Below are positions 49,628 to 60,459 of a stretch of DNA of 64,000 nt, piece after piece (the first letter of the stretch is position 1; every line of letters begins with the position of its first letter). The DNA is from Sialis fuliginosa (taxonomy: Eukaryota > Arthropoda > Insecta > Megaloptera > Sialidae). The notes beneath the pieces were generated by a model. That model did not search any database. It was not told the origin of the DNA and saw only the letters and a program-made list of their open reading frames with translations. The DNA is taken from positions 20,026,001 to 20,090,000 of the forward strand of contig OY540812.1 of the NCBI GenBank assembly GCA_961205875.1. The letters are read 5' to 3'. Made by a program: the position numbers and the translations under genes.

Positions 49628-49975
49628 TTTACACGGGTCGATTTCCGCCATGCGACTAGGTCGCACAGCGGAATTCGACCGTGTAAATGGCAATTCGGCT
49701 AGGCCGCAGATGACTAAAATCGCAAGCGCCAAAGTAGACTTGCATCCGACTTTCGCCGCATACGGCGGGTGACTAAAATCGACCGTGTGAAGCTGAAAAT
49801 AATCAGCCGCATGCGATTTTTATTGCACGTAGAACATCTGTTCTGCTCAATATTTTCAAAAAAATGAACAAATCGCATGCGATTTTTATCGACTTCTGTA
49901 AATGGTGTTGCTGTGCGGCCTTGTGAGGCGATTTGGTAGGTGACTAGCCGCACGGCGGAAATCGACCCGTGTAAA
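49628..49975. mobile_element. GTTTACACGGGTCG-ended MITE (348 bp)
   Basis: TTTACACGGGTCGATTTCCG CC at the left is matched on the other strand at the right, where TTTACACGGGTCGATTTCCG CCGTGCGGCTAG reads inward. The interior is CpG-rich with several smaller echoes of the ends: GAATTCGACCGTGTAAATGG, GACTAAAATCGACCGTGTGA and ATCGCATGCGATTTTTAT. GC content is far above background. No transposase; target duplication not clear. Termini share the GTTTACAC start with 23147-23671. Confidence 0.75.
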
Positions 49976-50525
49976 TACACCATAGAATGTTATAGAACAA
50001 TATTACTATTTCTACTAATTACTACTAATTCTGAATTTTGAAACCCGTAAGTTGGTTTTATCAATGATAGAAAAAATAATCGTAAAATTTGTTTCGAAAC
50101 AGTAGGTTAGATCACTGAATCGTATATTTTCACATGTGACGTCCTCTTATCGCCTTCTTGCGTAAAGAATGTAACCAGTTTCATTAAACAAAAATATTCA
50201 TATACGTCATCAAAAGTCATGAAAAATAGCCTTTGTCTGAGTTTGATAACAATAAACAATTTTTAAAAACATTGCATGCACCTTTGAATCTGGGACATTA
50301 GCTGTATGTTAGTTATGTATTGTTAAAATACAAATTGCCCTACTTACTTATAGGAATATTTTGTTAAGAACATGAGTTGTATATTCTGCATTTTAAGAAA
50401 ACTTTGAAAAGGCACTGTTATACATTTCAAGATTATGTTATTTCAATAAGAACCATTTACGTAGAAAGTTACATTATCATTTTTCATCAAAGAAACTGCA
50501 ATGTATAAACTCCTAAAATATCGAA

Positions 50526-50935
50526 AGTATCTTTTCTTCATGAAAGGACAACATTCAAAGCTCTGTAATTTTGTTCAATCACTAAAATGTATTTGTCATT
50601 TTTTACTTTCTTATACGACCATATATGTATAAAATATATAGCAGTAGGTACCTAATATAAGTAAGTTATATTAAATTGTAAAGCCGATTTTTTTTCTAAT
50701 TCATTTTGACTATTTTTGCCATGAATTGATAGTAACATTTCTTCAAGAAAAGGGCAACATTCAAAGCTTTGTAATTTTGTTAGATCGCTAAAATGTATTT
50801 GTCATTTTTTTACTTTCTTATACGGCCATATATGTATGTAATACATATAGTAATTTATATATTGTAAAGCTGATTTTTAAAATTTATTTTATTTTCGCCG
50901 TGATGTATGTGTGTCTATTTTATATTTCGGATAAA
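50526..50935 (+). repeat. Tandem duplication, period ~205 bp
   Basis: AAAGGACAACATTCAAAGCT CTGTAATTTTGTT..CACTAAAATGTATTTGTCATTTTTTACTTTCTTATACG (from 50526) recurs with few changes from 50731 (AAGGGCAACATTCAAAGCTT). A third, shorter echo of the TTCATTTTGACTATTTTxGCC module follows near 50880. The module TACTTTCTTATACxxCCATATATG is shared with 43155 and 51820. Confidence 0.7.
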
Positions 50936-51957
50936 TTTTTTGTCTGAGAAGTAAACCTCATATTTCTAAAAGCTATCTTATAGCCGCTAACGGATGTTTA
51001 ATCTTGTCAATTTTTGAATTTTTCGAATTATTTTTGCTTTAAATAAAACTTCTAGAGAATATTATTAAATACATAAATTATATTTATACCCTATTCATTT
51101 TTATCTATTTTTTATCTGTTAGTCAGAAACATTTTTGTAATAAAATTATAAACAGCATATAAGAATGTCCCGTGGTATGCATGACAGTTTTTATTGTTTT
51201 CTAACACTTTTTAAAAACCTTAATTTACTATGAAAACAATTTGCTACATATTATTTAAAAACATTCGGAAATATGCATTTTCGACTGATTTATTCAGTTT
51301 TAAAACAAAATCTATACATACACAACAAAACAAAGCGCCATTTTGCCATATATTTAATAATATAAATTTTTTCTTTTAATTCGTTTTCGTAAATAATTTG
51401 TTAAAAAAATTAAGCATTTTTTTGAAATGAAAACCTAAATAAGTAAGTTACAAAAAAAATCAATTCAATTAAATGCAAAGGTGAAACTAATTGAAATTAA
51501 TAAAAATATAAAACTTTCATTGTATGAAGATCATGTTGCAATATGTTTGCTTGAATCGGGATTATATTTTATACGTGGTCGGTGAAAAATGAGATACCAT
51601 TTACGGAGATGCGTATCTTGGGATATTGCAGAGATTACATAAAATAACTGAAATCAATTCTCTGTTTAATCCTGAACGACATACGTAATGGTCGATTTTT
51701 GTTATAAATTACAAGCATAGATGACGCGGACAAAGTAACTGTGAAATTAAAAAAATATAACAGTGGCGTAATATTGGGGGAAAAATATGATATGTTATTG
51801 CAAATGATACCATATTATTTTTACTTTTTTATACACAAATATAATACAGTAGGTACTAGGTAAAGTAATTTATGAAAAAAATCCAACTCAAGATTTTAAC
51901 GAAATTAGACGGTCGGTCGATCGATCTGTTTTCTAAATCACGTACGTCCGTTATTAT

Positions 51958-52094
51958 GCCGTGTTCAGACCGAAAAAACAAAACAGCAACATCGTGTCTT
52001 TTTGACAAAAGTGCAATAAAGCCTATGCATTTTTAAATACGACGTGTTTTCAAACACCGTGTTGCTGTTTTGTTTTCTTTGGTGTGAACACCGC
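51958..52094. mobile_element. 137-bp palindromic MITE, copy 2, nested with ATTAT duplication
   Basis: Same structure and length as 46124-46260. It is flanked by ATTAT at 51953-51957 and 52095-52099. Removing the element and one ATTAT restores ..CCGTTATTATAATGACGTCTGTGTGTCTG.., which matches the TGATGTCTGTGTGTCTG module at 43310. The MITE therefore jumped into a member of that older repeat. Confidence 0.85.
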
Positions 52095-52154
52095 ATTATA
52101 ATGACGTCTGTGTGTCTGTCCGTGGCCGCTCTATAGCTAAAACGGTGAAAACAA

Positions 52155-52240
52155 ACATGAAATTTTAAACTTAAGGTTCCTGTATACTAAACCGAAAACA
52201 TGAAATTTTAAACTTAAGGTTCCTGTATACTAAACCGAAA
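52155..52240 (+). repeat. Perfect 43-bp tandem duplication
   Basis: Two identical 43-bp units, 52155-52197 and 52198-52240, each starting ACATGAAATTTTAAACTTAA and ending CTAAACCGAAA. Perfect identity implies a very recent local duplication. Not coding. Confidence 0.95.
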
Positions 52241-52852
52241 ACGGATGTTAGTCTTGTCCATTTAAATTTTATCGAATAAGTCTTGTGGTGCAATGGCCAC
52301 CACATTTTGAAATCTGTGATGAAATGTAAACCGAAACGACGAATAAAAAAATTAATGATATAGTAAAAACCATAAATGATTTAATTATTGTTCTAGATTT
52401 GAATTTTAATAGATAAAATTAAAAAAATTAAACTTCTATGGAAAAATCGATATAACGAAATGCTTTTAACATTTATAATTCTTACAATCTTCAAAAACCA
52501 CATACGGTGTAGTTATGTTAACATATCTTAAAAATGATTTTATGATTGTTAAACTCGTTACCTCCGGCACTGAATAAAATTGATAAAAGGTAATATAACA
52601 CAAATAGAGAAAATTGGCCAGAGACACGAAAATTCAAAGAAAATATCTGACTGACAAAGAGGATCGGCGCTAGATAAAGACAATACATAGAAAATCGAAC
52701 ATGTAATGACGTAATGTATTTATTTAAGTTAACACAAACATATGTTTTGTATCACTTCTGTTGTGGTGTCCATTTATATAAATTCTTTGTTGAAAGTTTA
52801 CGGAAACATGTGGAAAAAAGTATATTTTTCTTTAGATAAATAAACTATATCT

Positions 52853-53203
52853 GATATTTTAATAATAACTATATAATATTTTCATTTTAAATACAACAAC
52901 CTGTTTATGTGTTTTTTAAATTAATTATGGAAAGTTAAAGATACATAATAGGTATAAGTCAACTTTGGCGACATAATACTTTCACAGAAACATCGAAATA
53001 ATGTTAATACTATCAATGACATTTGATATTTCAATGATATTTTAATAATAACTATATAATATTTTCATTTTAAATACAACAACCTGTTTATGTGTTTTTT
53101 AAATTAATTATGGAAAGTTAAAGATACATAATAGGTATAAGTCAACTTTGGCGACATAATACTTTCACAGAAACATCGAAATAATGTTAATACTATCAAT
53201 GAC
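52853..53203 (+). repeat. Near-perfect 168-bp direct duplication
   Basis: Positions 52853-53020 recur at 53036-53203 with a shift of 183 bp and, as far as I can read, no differences; both begin GATATTTTAATAATAACTAT and end TACTATCAATGAC. A 15-bp spacer lies between. A recent tandem duplication, or an assembly artefact. Confidence 0.92.
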
Positions 53204-53376
53204 AAATGTAAAGGTCAACAATATCATTTCAAAATTTGGAGGAATTAATAAATAAATTAGCTTTTCTTTTATTCGCAACCAAAGTTCTAAAAAATAACTG
53301 TAGTATATGAAAAGCGAGAAAAAATTTCTTTCTCACTCTGGGTATATAAGAAAAGAAAAACAATGATTGTCCAAAA

Positions 53377-53700
53377 GTTGGATATGTTAAGTCTAGGTTA
53401 GTTTTCACTGCTGAAGAGGAAAGTAAAATGGCTTCCCATATTCTCAATGCGCTGAAATACTTTGGGTTGCTTCCAACTGAAGTAAGAAAATTAGCTTATC
53501 AATGCGCTGCGTTACTTAAATAAAAAAATATCCCTCCTAAAAACAATATGGCTGGCCCAGACTGGTTTCAAACTTTTATGCGTAGGCACCCTCAATTATC
53601 TCTTAGGACACCAGAAGCGACATCATTTGTAAATGTTTGTTTTAGTTTCAATGATAAATATTATAGAAAATTAAAATTTTTATGTTTGTTGCTAAAGTAA
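53377..53700 (+). pseudogene. pogo/CENP-B-like transposase N-terminal relic
   Basis: In one frame the sequence reads VKSRLVFTAEEESKMASHIL, then NALKYFGLLPTEVRKLAYQC AALLK, then an in-frame TAA at 53521-53523. It continues NMAGPDWFQTFMRRHPQLSL, RTPEATSFVNVCFSFND and ends at TAA (53698). GLxPTEVRKLAYQ followed by AGxDWFxxFMxRHPxLSLRxPEAT is the helix-turn-helix DNA-binding part of pogo-type (Tc1/mariner) transposases and their domesticated CENP-B/jerky relatives. The catalytic DDE domain is absent. Nearby TATTCGCGGGGTATATG (about 53835) may be an eroded pogo end. One premature stop and the missing domain show it is not functional. Confidence 0.8.
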
Positions 53701-54780
53701 CAAAATTAATGTTCAAATATTCTTTTTTTTCACTGTTACTACCTGCCGCATGGCAATTACATCTAGCTCCAAAGACGGGGCAAGTTGTACCAACGGCAAA
53801 TTTCTGGTGTGAAATTTACTGTAGTAAAAGCTCTTTATTCGCGGGGTATATGTTCCATAAATATGCCGCAAATACAAAAACCGTGAATACGGAATGGTAA
53901 TTTATATGGGATTATAGGGGATACGTTCCTAGGTGACAAAATAAATAAACAAATACAATATAAAAAAATCAATTTAATTGAATTTAATTCAAATTATAAA
54001 AATTACACTAAAACCACTCCTGCACTCAACTTTCATATATAGGGGTATACATTCTTTTGACAAACAACTATTGTTAATGTATGCACATGTTCTTTTCAAG
54101 TATACCAGATTGTTTGCAACATGCATATGTGTGTTACATACGACATAAACATTTAAATGTATGTTTGTATGTGTGTGCTCGTGCAATACCATTTTGAACG
54201 TATTTTCTTGACTGTGTCTGAAAGTAATCTGTTTATGAAATGTTACTTTTGTAGAGAAGCGTGTTTCAAACAGTGACAATGTATCTATAACGTATGAAAG
54301 TGCTTCAGTTTTAGAAATGGCAGAGCTTGTCGGTGTTCTGCATGAAAAAAGAGAGTAGAGAAAATGTACAGTCGTTTCAAAACGATTTTTACTCTTATAC
54401 CTAGGAATGTTTATTTTTTAATCATGAAATTCTATTCTATTGCATATTGTTTGTATTTTTGTTGTAAGTGTTTTATTTATTTTTTGCTATTAATCCAGTT
54501 CTCTTTGAAGTTATGAAATTGCATTTTTTTATTAAATAAAATTTTAAATATATTGTAGTACCTTTAATCAAAAAATTAAATACATTTGATGTGAAAAAAA
54601 CGTTTTATATAATTTTATTTACAAATCATTTCATTTTTTTTATGTATTTATTACTATTTATAAATGGACTTATTGTGTGTATGTAGAGTAAATACTATGT
54701 CAGCCTTGACGACGAGCCCGAGCTGGGCTAGGTATTGGGTTGCTAAGTGTTAATTTTTCGATATTGGTCCTTGTCTAGGC

Positions 54781-54933
54781 CAATCTTCAGGTACCGAGCT
54801 TCGATTACCTATTTTTTACCCAAGACTGGACCAACCTTCAGATACCGAGCTTTGGTCATCTATTATTTACACAAGAATGGGCTAACCTTCAGATATCGAA
54901 CTTCGGTCACATATTCGGTAACTTTTGTTATTT
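54781..54933 (+). repeat. Minisatellite, 51-bp unit x3
   Basis: Units start at 54781, 54832 and 54883 with C/TAAxCTTCAGxTAxCGAxCTT, followed by xxGGTCAxxTATT and CCAAGACTGG-like stretches. The 51-bp period is divisible by three, so the plus-strand frame stays open and encodes a repeating FRYR pattern. No ORF-level evidence for a real protein. Confidence 0.75.
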
Positions 54934-55377
54934 TGTATAGAGGAGCCTTTAGGCCAGTCTTGGTAATATATTGGTAACAAGCCTTAGCCATGGGATATTG
55001 GTGTTCCAATATGAATACTTACAAAAGATAGTCATAGCTACAAAATATTTGCTTTGCGTATATGTTCAAAACGTTTGGTCGATTGATACCAAAATTGATT
55101 CCTCGTCGAGACGAATTTTTTCATCAAAAAATTCAGTGCATTTTTAACGAAGTTATCACGAACGAAAGAAAATTCTGCTTACAAAACGTGTAACACACGT
55201 GTAGCCGCAGGAAACTATTTTTATTTACTTTTTAAAGATAGTACAATCACAATATGGAAGTAAAAATAGCTAATTCAAACTATATACTCTAAAAGTAAAT
55301 GTTTTACTTTTAATTATTACCTTTGTTTTATCCACTCTCTTTAATAAGTGTGTTCTACTTTGATGTGTTAAAAACAA

Positions 55378-56193
55378 GTAGGGGAGAGGGGGTAATCGCG
55401 AATTCTGTGGTTTCAGTGTAAGAGGAAAGCTAATGTTCTCTCTACACTTACCGACAGTTAGGCCTACGTCTAGTATCGGACCTTTGACGTTCAGTTTTAT
55501 TTTTATATCATATTTCATCTATTTTTTATTAAATTCAAAGTCATGTAATAACTGATATGTAAATAATATAAACGTTATTAAGTAATTCTCAAGTAAGCCT
55601 CAATCAAACAGAAGTTGATATCATCTGTATTGTTTATTATATGATCTTTCTTAACCTAAAAAAATCGTGGGGCAATGACGAACGTTGAAAAAAAGACTGA
55701 TGAAAAGTATATAAAGTAGAAAAAAGCGAGGAATCGCAGTAATTTTAAAGAAAATAACAAAATGAAGAAAAAATGATTAATTATCAAGTAAAAAAGATAA
55801 TGAAACGAAGATGTTGATAAAGAAAAGAACTATTTTTGTTATTGTTATCAAAAATATCAAGATTCTCCTAGTGAAGAATTGGTAATATGCTACGTGCAAT
55901 TTATTGGCACATGATAAATGAACCAGTGGTCAAAGTACATTCAGAGGTTTTTGCTGCGACTTTTGTGCCAATTAGGTTAAATTATTTCACTGTTCGTGAT
56001 TAGGTAGTCGAGTAATCACGATCATCTAAAGTTTTTTTTTTAATGTTAATTTTGTTCTTAAATTTTATTTAAATTGATAATGAAAATTTATAACTAATGG
56101 ATTATATAACAATAATGCACATATTGGTTTCTCAGGTTTTAATTTATTTGGTTTTTCCCTTAGGTGTACGTAGCTACCCCATTCTCCCATATA
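55378..56193. mobile_element. TAGGGGAGAxGGGGTA-ended element, degenerate
   Basis: TAGGGGAGAGGGGGTAATCG at the left and, read inward, ATGGGAGAATGGGGTAGCTA at the right suggest inverted ends of an ~816-bp element. A hairpin CGTGATTAGGTAGTCGAGTAATCACG lies near 55992-56017. A solo end, TAGGGGAGAATGGGGAAAAT, occurs at 16606. The ends are diverged and the interior has no transposase. Confidence 0.4.
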
Positions 56194-59100
56194 GTTAAAA
56201 AAATCGTAATTCATGGATAACATAACTATAAACACATCATATAGAGAGATTGCAATTGACTTTTGTTAATACATTTGTAGACTGTGTGTACTCTGTACTA
56301 AGTAATTACTTTTTTAAGTTTATACGTTTTTTTAATATTTTATCTTTGTGTCTGTCTAATTGTTCCGACTTGACACGAAAAAAAATGAATTCTGAAAAAC
56401 CCTAGAATTAGTTTAAGATAGATAACATTACGCTACTCCAACAAAGGGCTGGAGAATTAGTTCATTACTACTGAATCGAGCTTAGAGGGATTTTCATTGT
56501 TACATAGAATTAAATCTGGATATTCTTTTGTTTAATTATAACTAAATAATTATAAATAAATCCCAAAAAAGGAAAAGTAGTACGTTCGAGAACATAAACA
56601 TTAATTATAATTAGGGTGGATATTATGGTTAAAAGGCATGTTTAGATTACCCAGTTGCGCGAGCATTCATCGATTTCAAAATACAAGCGAGCGAAGACGC
56701 GGATAAAAGATAGTATGATTATATAAATGAAGGGTTAACGTTGAAACCTACATTCAATTTGACTTTATTTAAACAAGTAGTTTCCTACGAAAAAACCTCG
56801 CCTCTCGTTTGAATATTCAAACAACGATTCGCTATTTATCTCTCTCTCTGTCTCTATTCTCTCCCACTATCGTCACGTATATTTACATTTGTTCTTTCTC
56901 AAGCGAATACAAAATGCATGTAACGTTTTCGAACTTAATATATCCACATAAATATTTATATACACTTTGACTTTTCTTATACGTATATTTGCAAGGAAAA
57001 AGTTATTGTTTATTGTGCTTTTGATGTATGTTTATATTTTTTCTGCCTTGTCCGCATTTCCCCTTCAGTAAATATTTGTTAAATGATAAAATTCAGTTTT
57101 CGTTAATATCGATTTTTTGCTCTCTTGTTAGCTTTTAAGACACGCTGTACGTTTTTTGACAGTTTTGTTTTTTATCATTCAATGCTGGAAAATATTTAAA
57201 GATGAATCGACAACAGATTCAGGTATATATTTATACAGGTATATCATTGATATGATAAAATATTTCTTTTAATATTATATTTTTGTTATATCTAACCATA
57301 TCTTGTTGGTAATATAACAACTGTTGTTTTTTTCATGAAATATAATTTTATTCTCATATTCAATTTTTACATATTTTGATTTTTATACATAAATACAATG
57401 AATGTACTAGAAGTCAGTTCCCAGTGTCTTTTATGAAAATATTTGTTTTGAGTCTATACCTGCGTCATTTTACAGACAATATAATCCATTTTGATATAGT
57501 TTTAAATAATTGCGTCGGTCTTTTTGTTCCAATTTCACACGAAAATTACTGAACCGATCTTGATGGGACTTTCACTGCTACAAATCTTAAGTCACAGAAT
57601 GAGTTTAGGCTATATAATAGATGATTTACGGCAGGTCATAATCAGTCATATTAAAGAAAATTAACACTATATATTTTCTAATAAAAAATTTATAAATGAA
57701 AATTTTTTTTAAGGTAATTGTAATTTTAATATAACTAAACCATAGAGATATAATATTATTGGAGTGATAACTCAAAGTTTAATTTCTGTGAAACAGATGG
57801 ATCATTGTATCGAAAAGTTTTTGTATAGTGAACTCTGATTGGCTGACGACGTGAACTGAGAGTTTAGAACTCTCTTTACTAAAAACATTGGATTCGCACG
57901 ATATCTTAGATTAGGAATGTTTATGGATGCATAATAAGCAGCCTAGTCCATTATACTTAATTATACCAAAACTTGATGATGTCCATTTTTTCAATTGTCA
58001 TTTTCGTCAGTTCCAGTTGATATTACGGAACACATTTTGCGAAGTACACTTAGCTAGCGTGTTTTAGACGTCTTTGTCTGATTAAAATCATATAATGATA
58101 ACAGTGATAAGAACTGAAACATCATCACTGATTATTATCAGTGCTATGTTTTTAGAGCAGCAATTTGTGCGGATATTCGCTGATTTTTAAATTCACGAGG
58201 GGGCATTTCAGCTTTTATATAGTTACTTACCCACTCTGAACCGAACAAACAAAAAGCCTTAACCGTGCAATATAAACCAACGCAGGTTTTAAAGAAAAAC
58301 ATGCGTATCAAACGAGTTTTAAAATAACAAAATTTAAAATATAACAGAACTTAAATCCAGCGTCTGTTATTTGAAAGTATAATTTTCCAAGGAATCGTAT
58401 TTTCCTATGCATCATAAATAAATCCGAGAATTCCTTTTTAAACTTTAGTAAAGTCGTTATTTCAATAATCCACGTACAAGATAAAACCAGATAGAACAGA
58501 ATTTAAATAATCTGTCAATTTTTTTCTACAAAGAAAGAAAATCCTTTATACTTGTTTATGAGTCTAATGTTTGATGTATTCTTCCTAATCGTCTATCTAC
58601 CTATCTCGAAATTTTTTACATGTTTACGTTAAAATATAAACATCTCTTAGGAATATTTTATATATAGTATATGTGTATGTATGTAGGGGAAGGTATCACT
58701 TTTTCGTCTTTCACATTCTAGCGGACTAAATTTATAGATTATTGACAAATTTTGTATTATTTCATGTAGTTTCATTTTTTATGAGCTCAAATTATTTTTT
58801 TAGGAGTGATAAATTGATCACAAATAGCTACATAATATTAATGTTTTTCTGAAACTTTGCAAACGGTACGATTTTGTAGTCAAGTTTCCTAATTCGTACC
58901 TGCGGTTCCATAAATCGTACTTCATATATGTAATAATACATACAAAATGGATGAAAAAATAGTATTAATGTAATATATCAAGATTTTATCTGGAATTGTT
59001 AGCGGGTTCCCTAAGAAATTTTTTTTCGCCCAGTTTATTTTTTTTGTGTGTTTTAATGATCTTTTTTAGGTCTTTCAATAGGGGGAAAAATTACAGGATG

Positions 59101-59395
59101 TTTAAATGATCTTTTTTAGGTACGATTTAGGCAATAGTGCATGGTACAATATTGGAAACACTGACGTTTTATAATTAAATTTTAATTATAACCTCGATTA
59201 AACAAAATAAAACTGAAATTGGTAATTTTTACATATTATAGATAACATAGCTATACTAACATTTAATTAAATTGCAAATCTACTGAATCGTTTTACATCA
59301 AACAACACACTTTTTTTAAACTACGAGTATTGTCGCTTTAATATCGTATCGTCTACAACTACAAAACTAATTATGCGCACAAAGAATGCGGTTTA

Positions 59396-59727
59396 TGTCC
59401 GGTATTATAAACGAGCTAGCAAAATTTGCTAGCTTGCAAGTACTTCCAAATGAGGTTTCAAACGTATCTGAAAGTTCTATTTAAGTTTCATGGAATGTTT
59501 GACAAGTTTCGCGCACGCGTGGTATGCAAACACCAACGATATTAAAACAGTTGTGATATTATGAAAATTATTTTGTACGGTGAAAGTCGCCAACTGTATT
59601 ACAATTAGTTGAAGTATCACTGCTATAAATTCCATAACTAATCCATAGATACTTGTACAAAATTAATACCCCATTTGAAAGTGCTTGCTAGCTAGCAAAT
59701 TTGCTAGCTCCTTTATAATACCGGACA
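59396..59727. mobile_element. TTA-flanked TIR element (332 bp)
   Basis: TGTCCGGTATTATAAACGAG, then CTAGCAAAATTTGCTAGC, mirrored at the right by GCTAGCAAATTTGCTAGCTC and TTTATAATACCGGACA; the inverted match covers about 55 bp. TTA flanks both ends (59393-59395 and 59728-59730), a 3-bp duplication compatible with PIF/Harbinger. The subterminal GCTAGCAAATTTGCTAGC is itself a palindrome. No transposase. Confidence 0.82.
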
Positions 59728-60379
59728 TTATAACGGTATATGTAAGTACAACGGTTTTCTTTAAAATAGCTGTGTGGTACGATTTAGGCTGTAGTACGAG
59801 TACACGAATATGTATGTGCTATGCAAAAGTATTTTCTATTTTGAACACCTTTTTGGTAGCATAATAATTCGTTAATAATTTTTAAACTACTGAATTGGGC
59901 GATCAAGAGCATGTTCTTGATGTTTCTTTGATATTTGTAAAATTAAATTACCACAGTGATTTTTGCTCCATCCTAACAGACAGATCTATTTACACATTAT
60001 TTTAACTGATACGAATAACTTTTGACCAAACCATCGAGTTACAGTTCCATCTAGTTTTTATAAAAATATTTTGAAAAAAATGTATGTATAGGAACATATA
60101 GAAAAAATATAATAAACCTTTTATAGGATCAAAGTATTTAAATTATTAGTCTAAATAAAAAATAACCTTTATTTTACTACACATAAAAATACAAGTTCTT
60201 TAAGATCAATCTAGTTAAAACTTAATATATAGAACGTAATAATCGTTTGCCTTATCTGACGCAAGCTGCTAAAAGATTGTTCAACGAAAGCGTTCCGTTT
60301 AAATTCAAATTCATTTTAAATCGATGTTATCTATAAAAGATCACACAGTTAGCGGTGAGAGACATATTGCCGTACTTAC

Positions 60380-60459
60380 CGTATCGAATCTGGAATGATT
60401 CGAAATTGAAAACCGGCTTTGTGCGGCTTAGAAAATAGCTCTCTGATTGACGACATACA
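60380..60459 (-). CDS. Rgk: Putative 5' coding exon of the RGK gene
   Basis: An 80-bp minus-strand segment bounded by a strong acceptor (TTCATTTTCATTTCCCCAG) and a strong donor (ATACG|GTAAGTAC). It is open in one frame with an ATG at 60454-60456: MSSIRELFSKPHKAGFQFRI then IPDSI plus two bases, CG. Those bases join the first base (C) of the 32425-32684 exon to make Arg, giving ..IPDSIR-TEHLTGG.. without a frame break. An in-frame stop lies about 27 bp upstream of the exon start, so translation probably starts at this ATG; the Kozak context (TGT ATG) is weak. It may also be an internal exon reading through the acceptor in phase 0. The link to RGK is inferred from strand, phase and splice sites, not from a recognised motif. 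Confidence 0.6.

Larger units (their letters stand above)
32685..60379 (-). other. 27.7-kb RGK intron (putative) with transposon remnants
   Basis: This lies between the 60380-60459 exon and the P-loop exon. It opens with GTAAGT at 60379 and closes with TTTCAG at 32685. Apart from the listed elements I see only AT-rich sequence in 32690-36430, 37610-40270, 41010-41535, 42090-42735, 44055-44900, 45555-46120, 47210-49620, 49980-50520, 51000-51950, 52250-52850, 53705-54775, 54940-55370, 56200-59390 and 59730-60375. A degraded tRNA-SINE-like tail (GTTCGAGCACCGC then a T tract) may lie near 34185-34215. The frame at 42300-42506 is open and ATG-started but has no recognised domain. Further alternative exons of the gene could be hidden here. 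Confidence 0.6.

Noticed and set aside
51763..51785. CAGTGGCGTAATATTGGGGG, resembling a hAT end
   Set aside because: No right end with an 8-bp duplication of AAATATAA was found.
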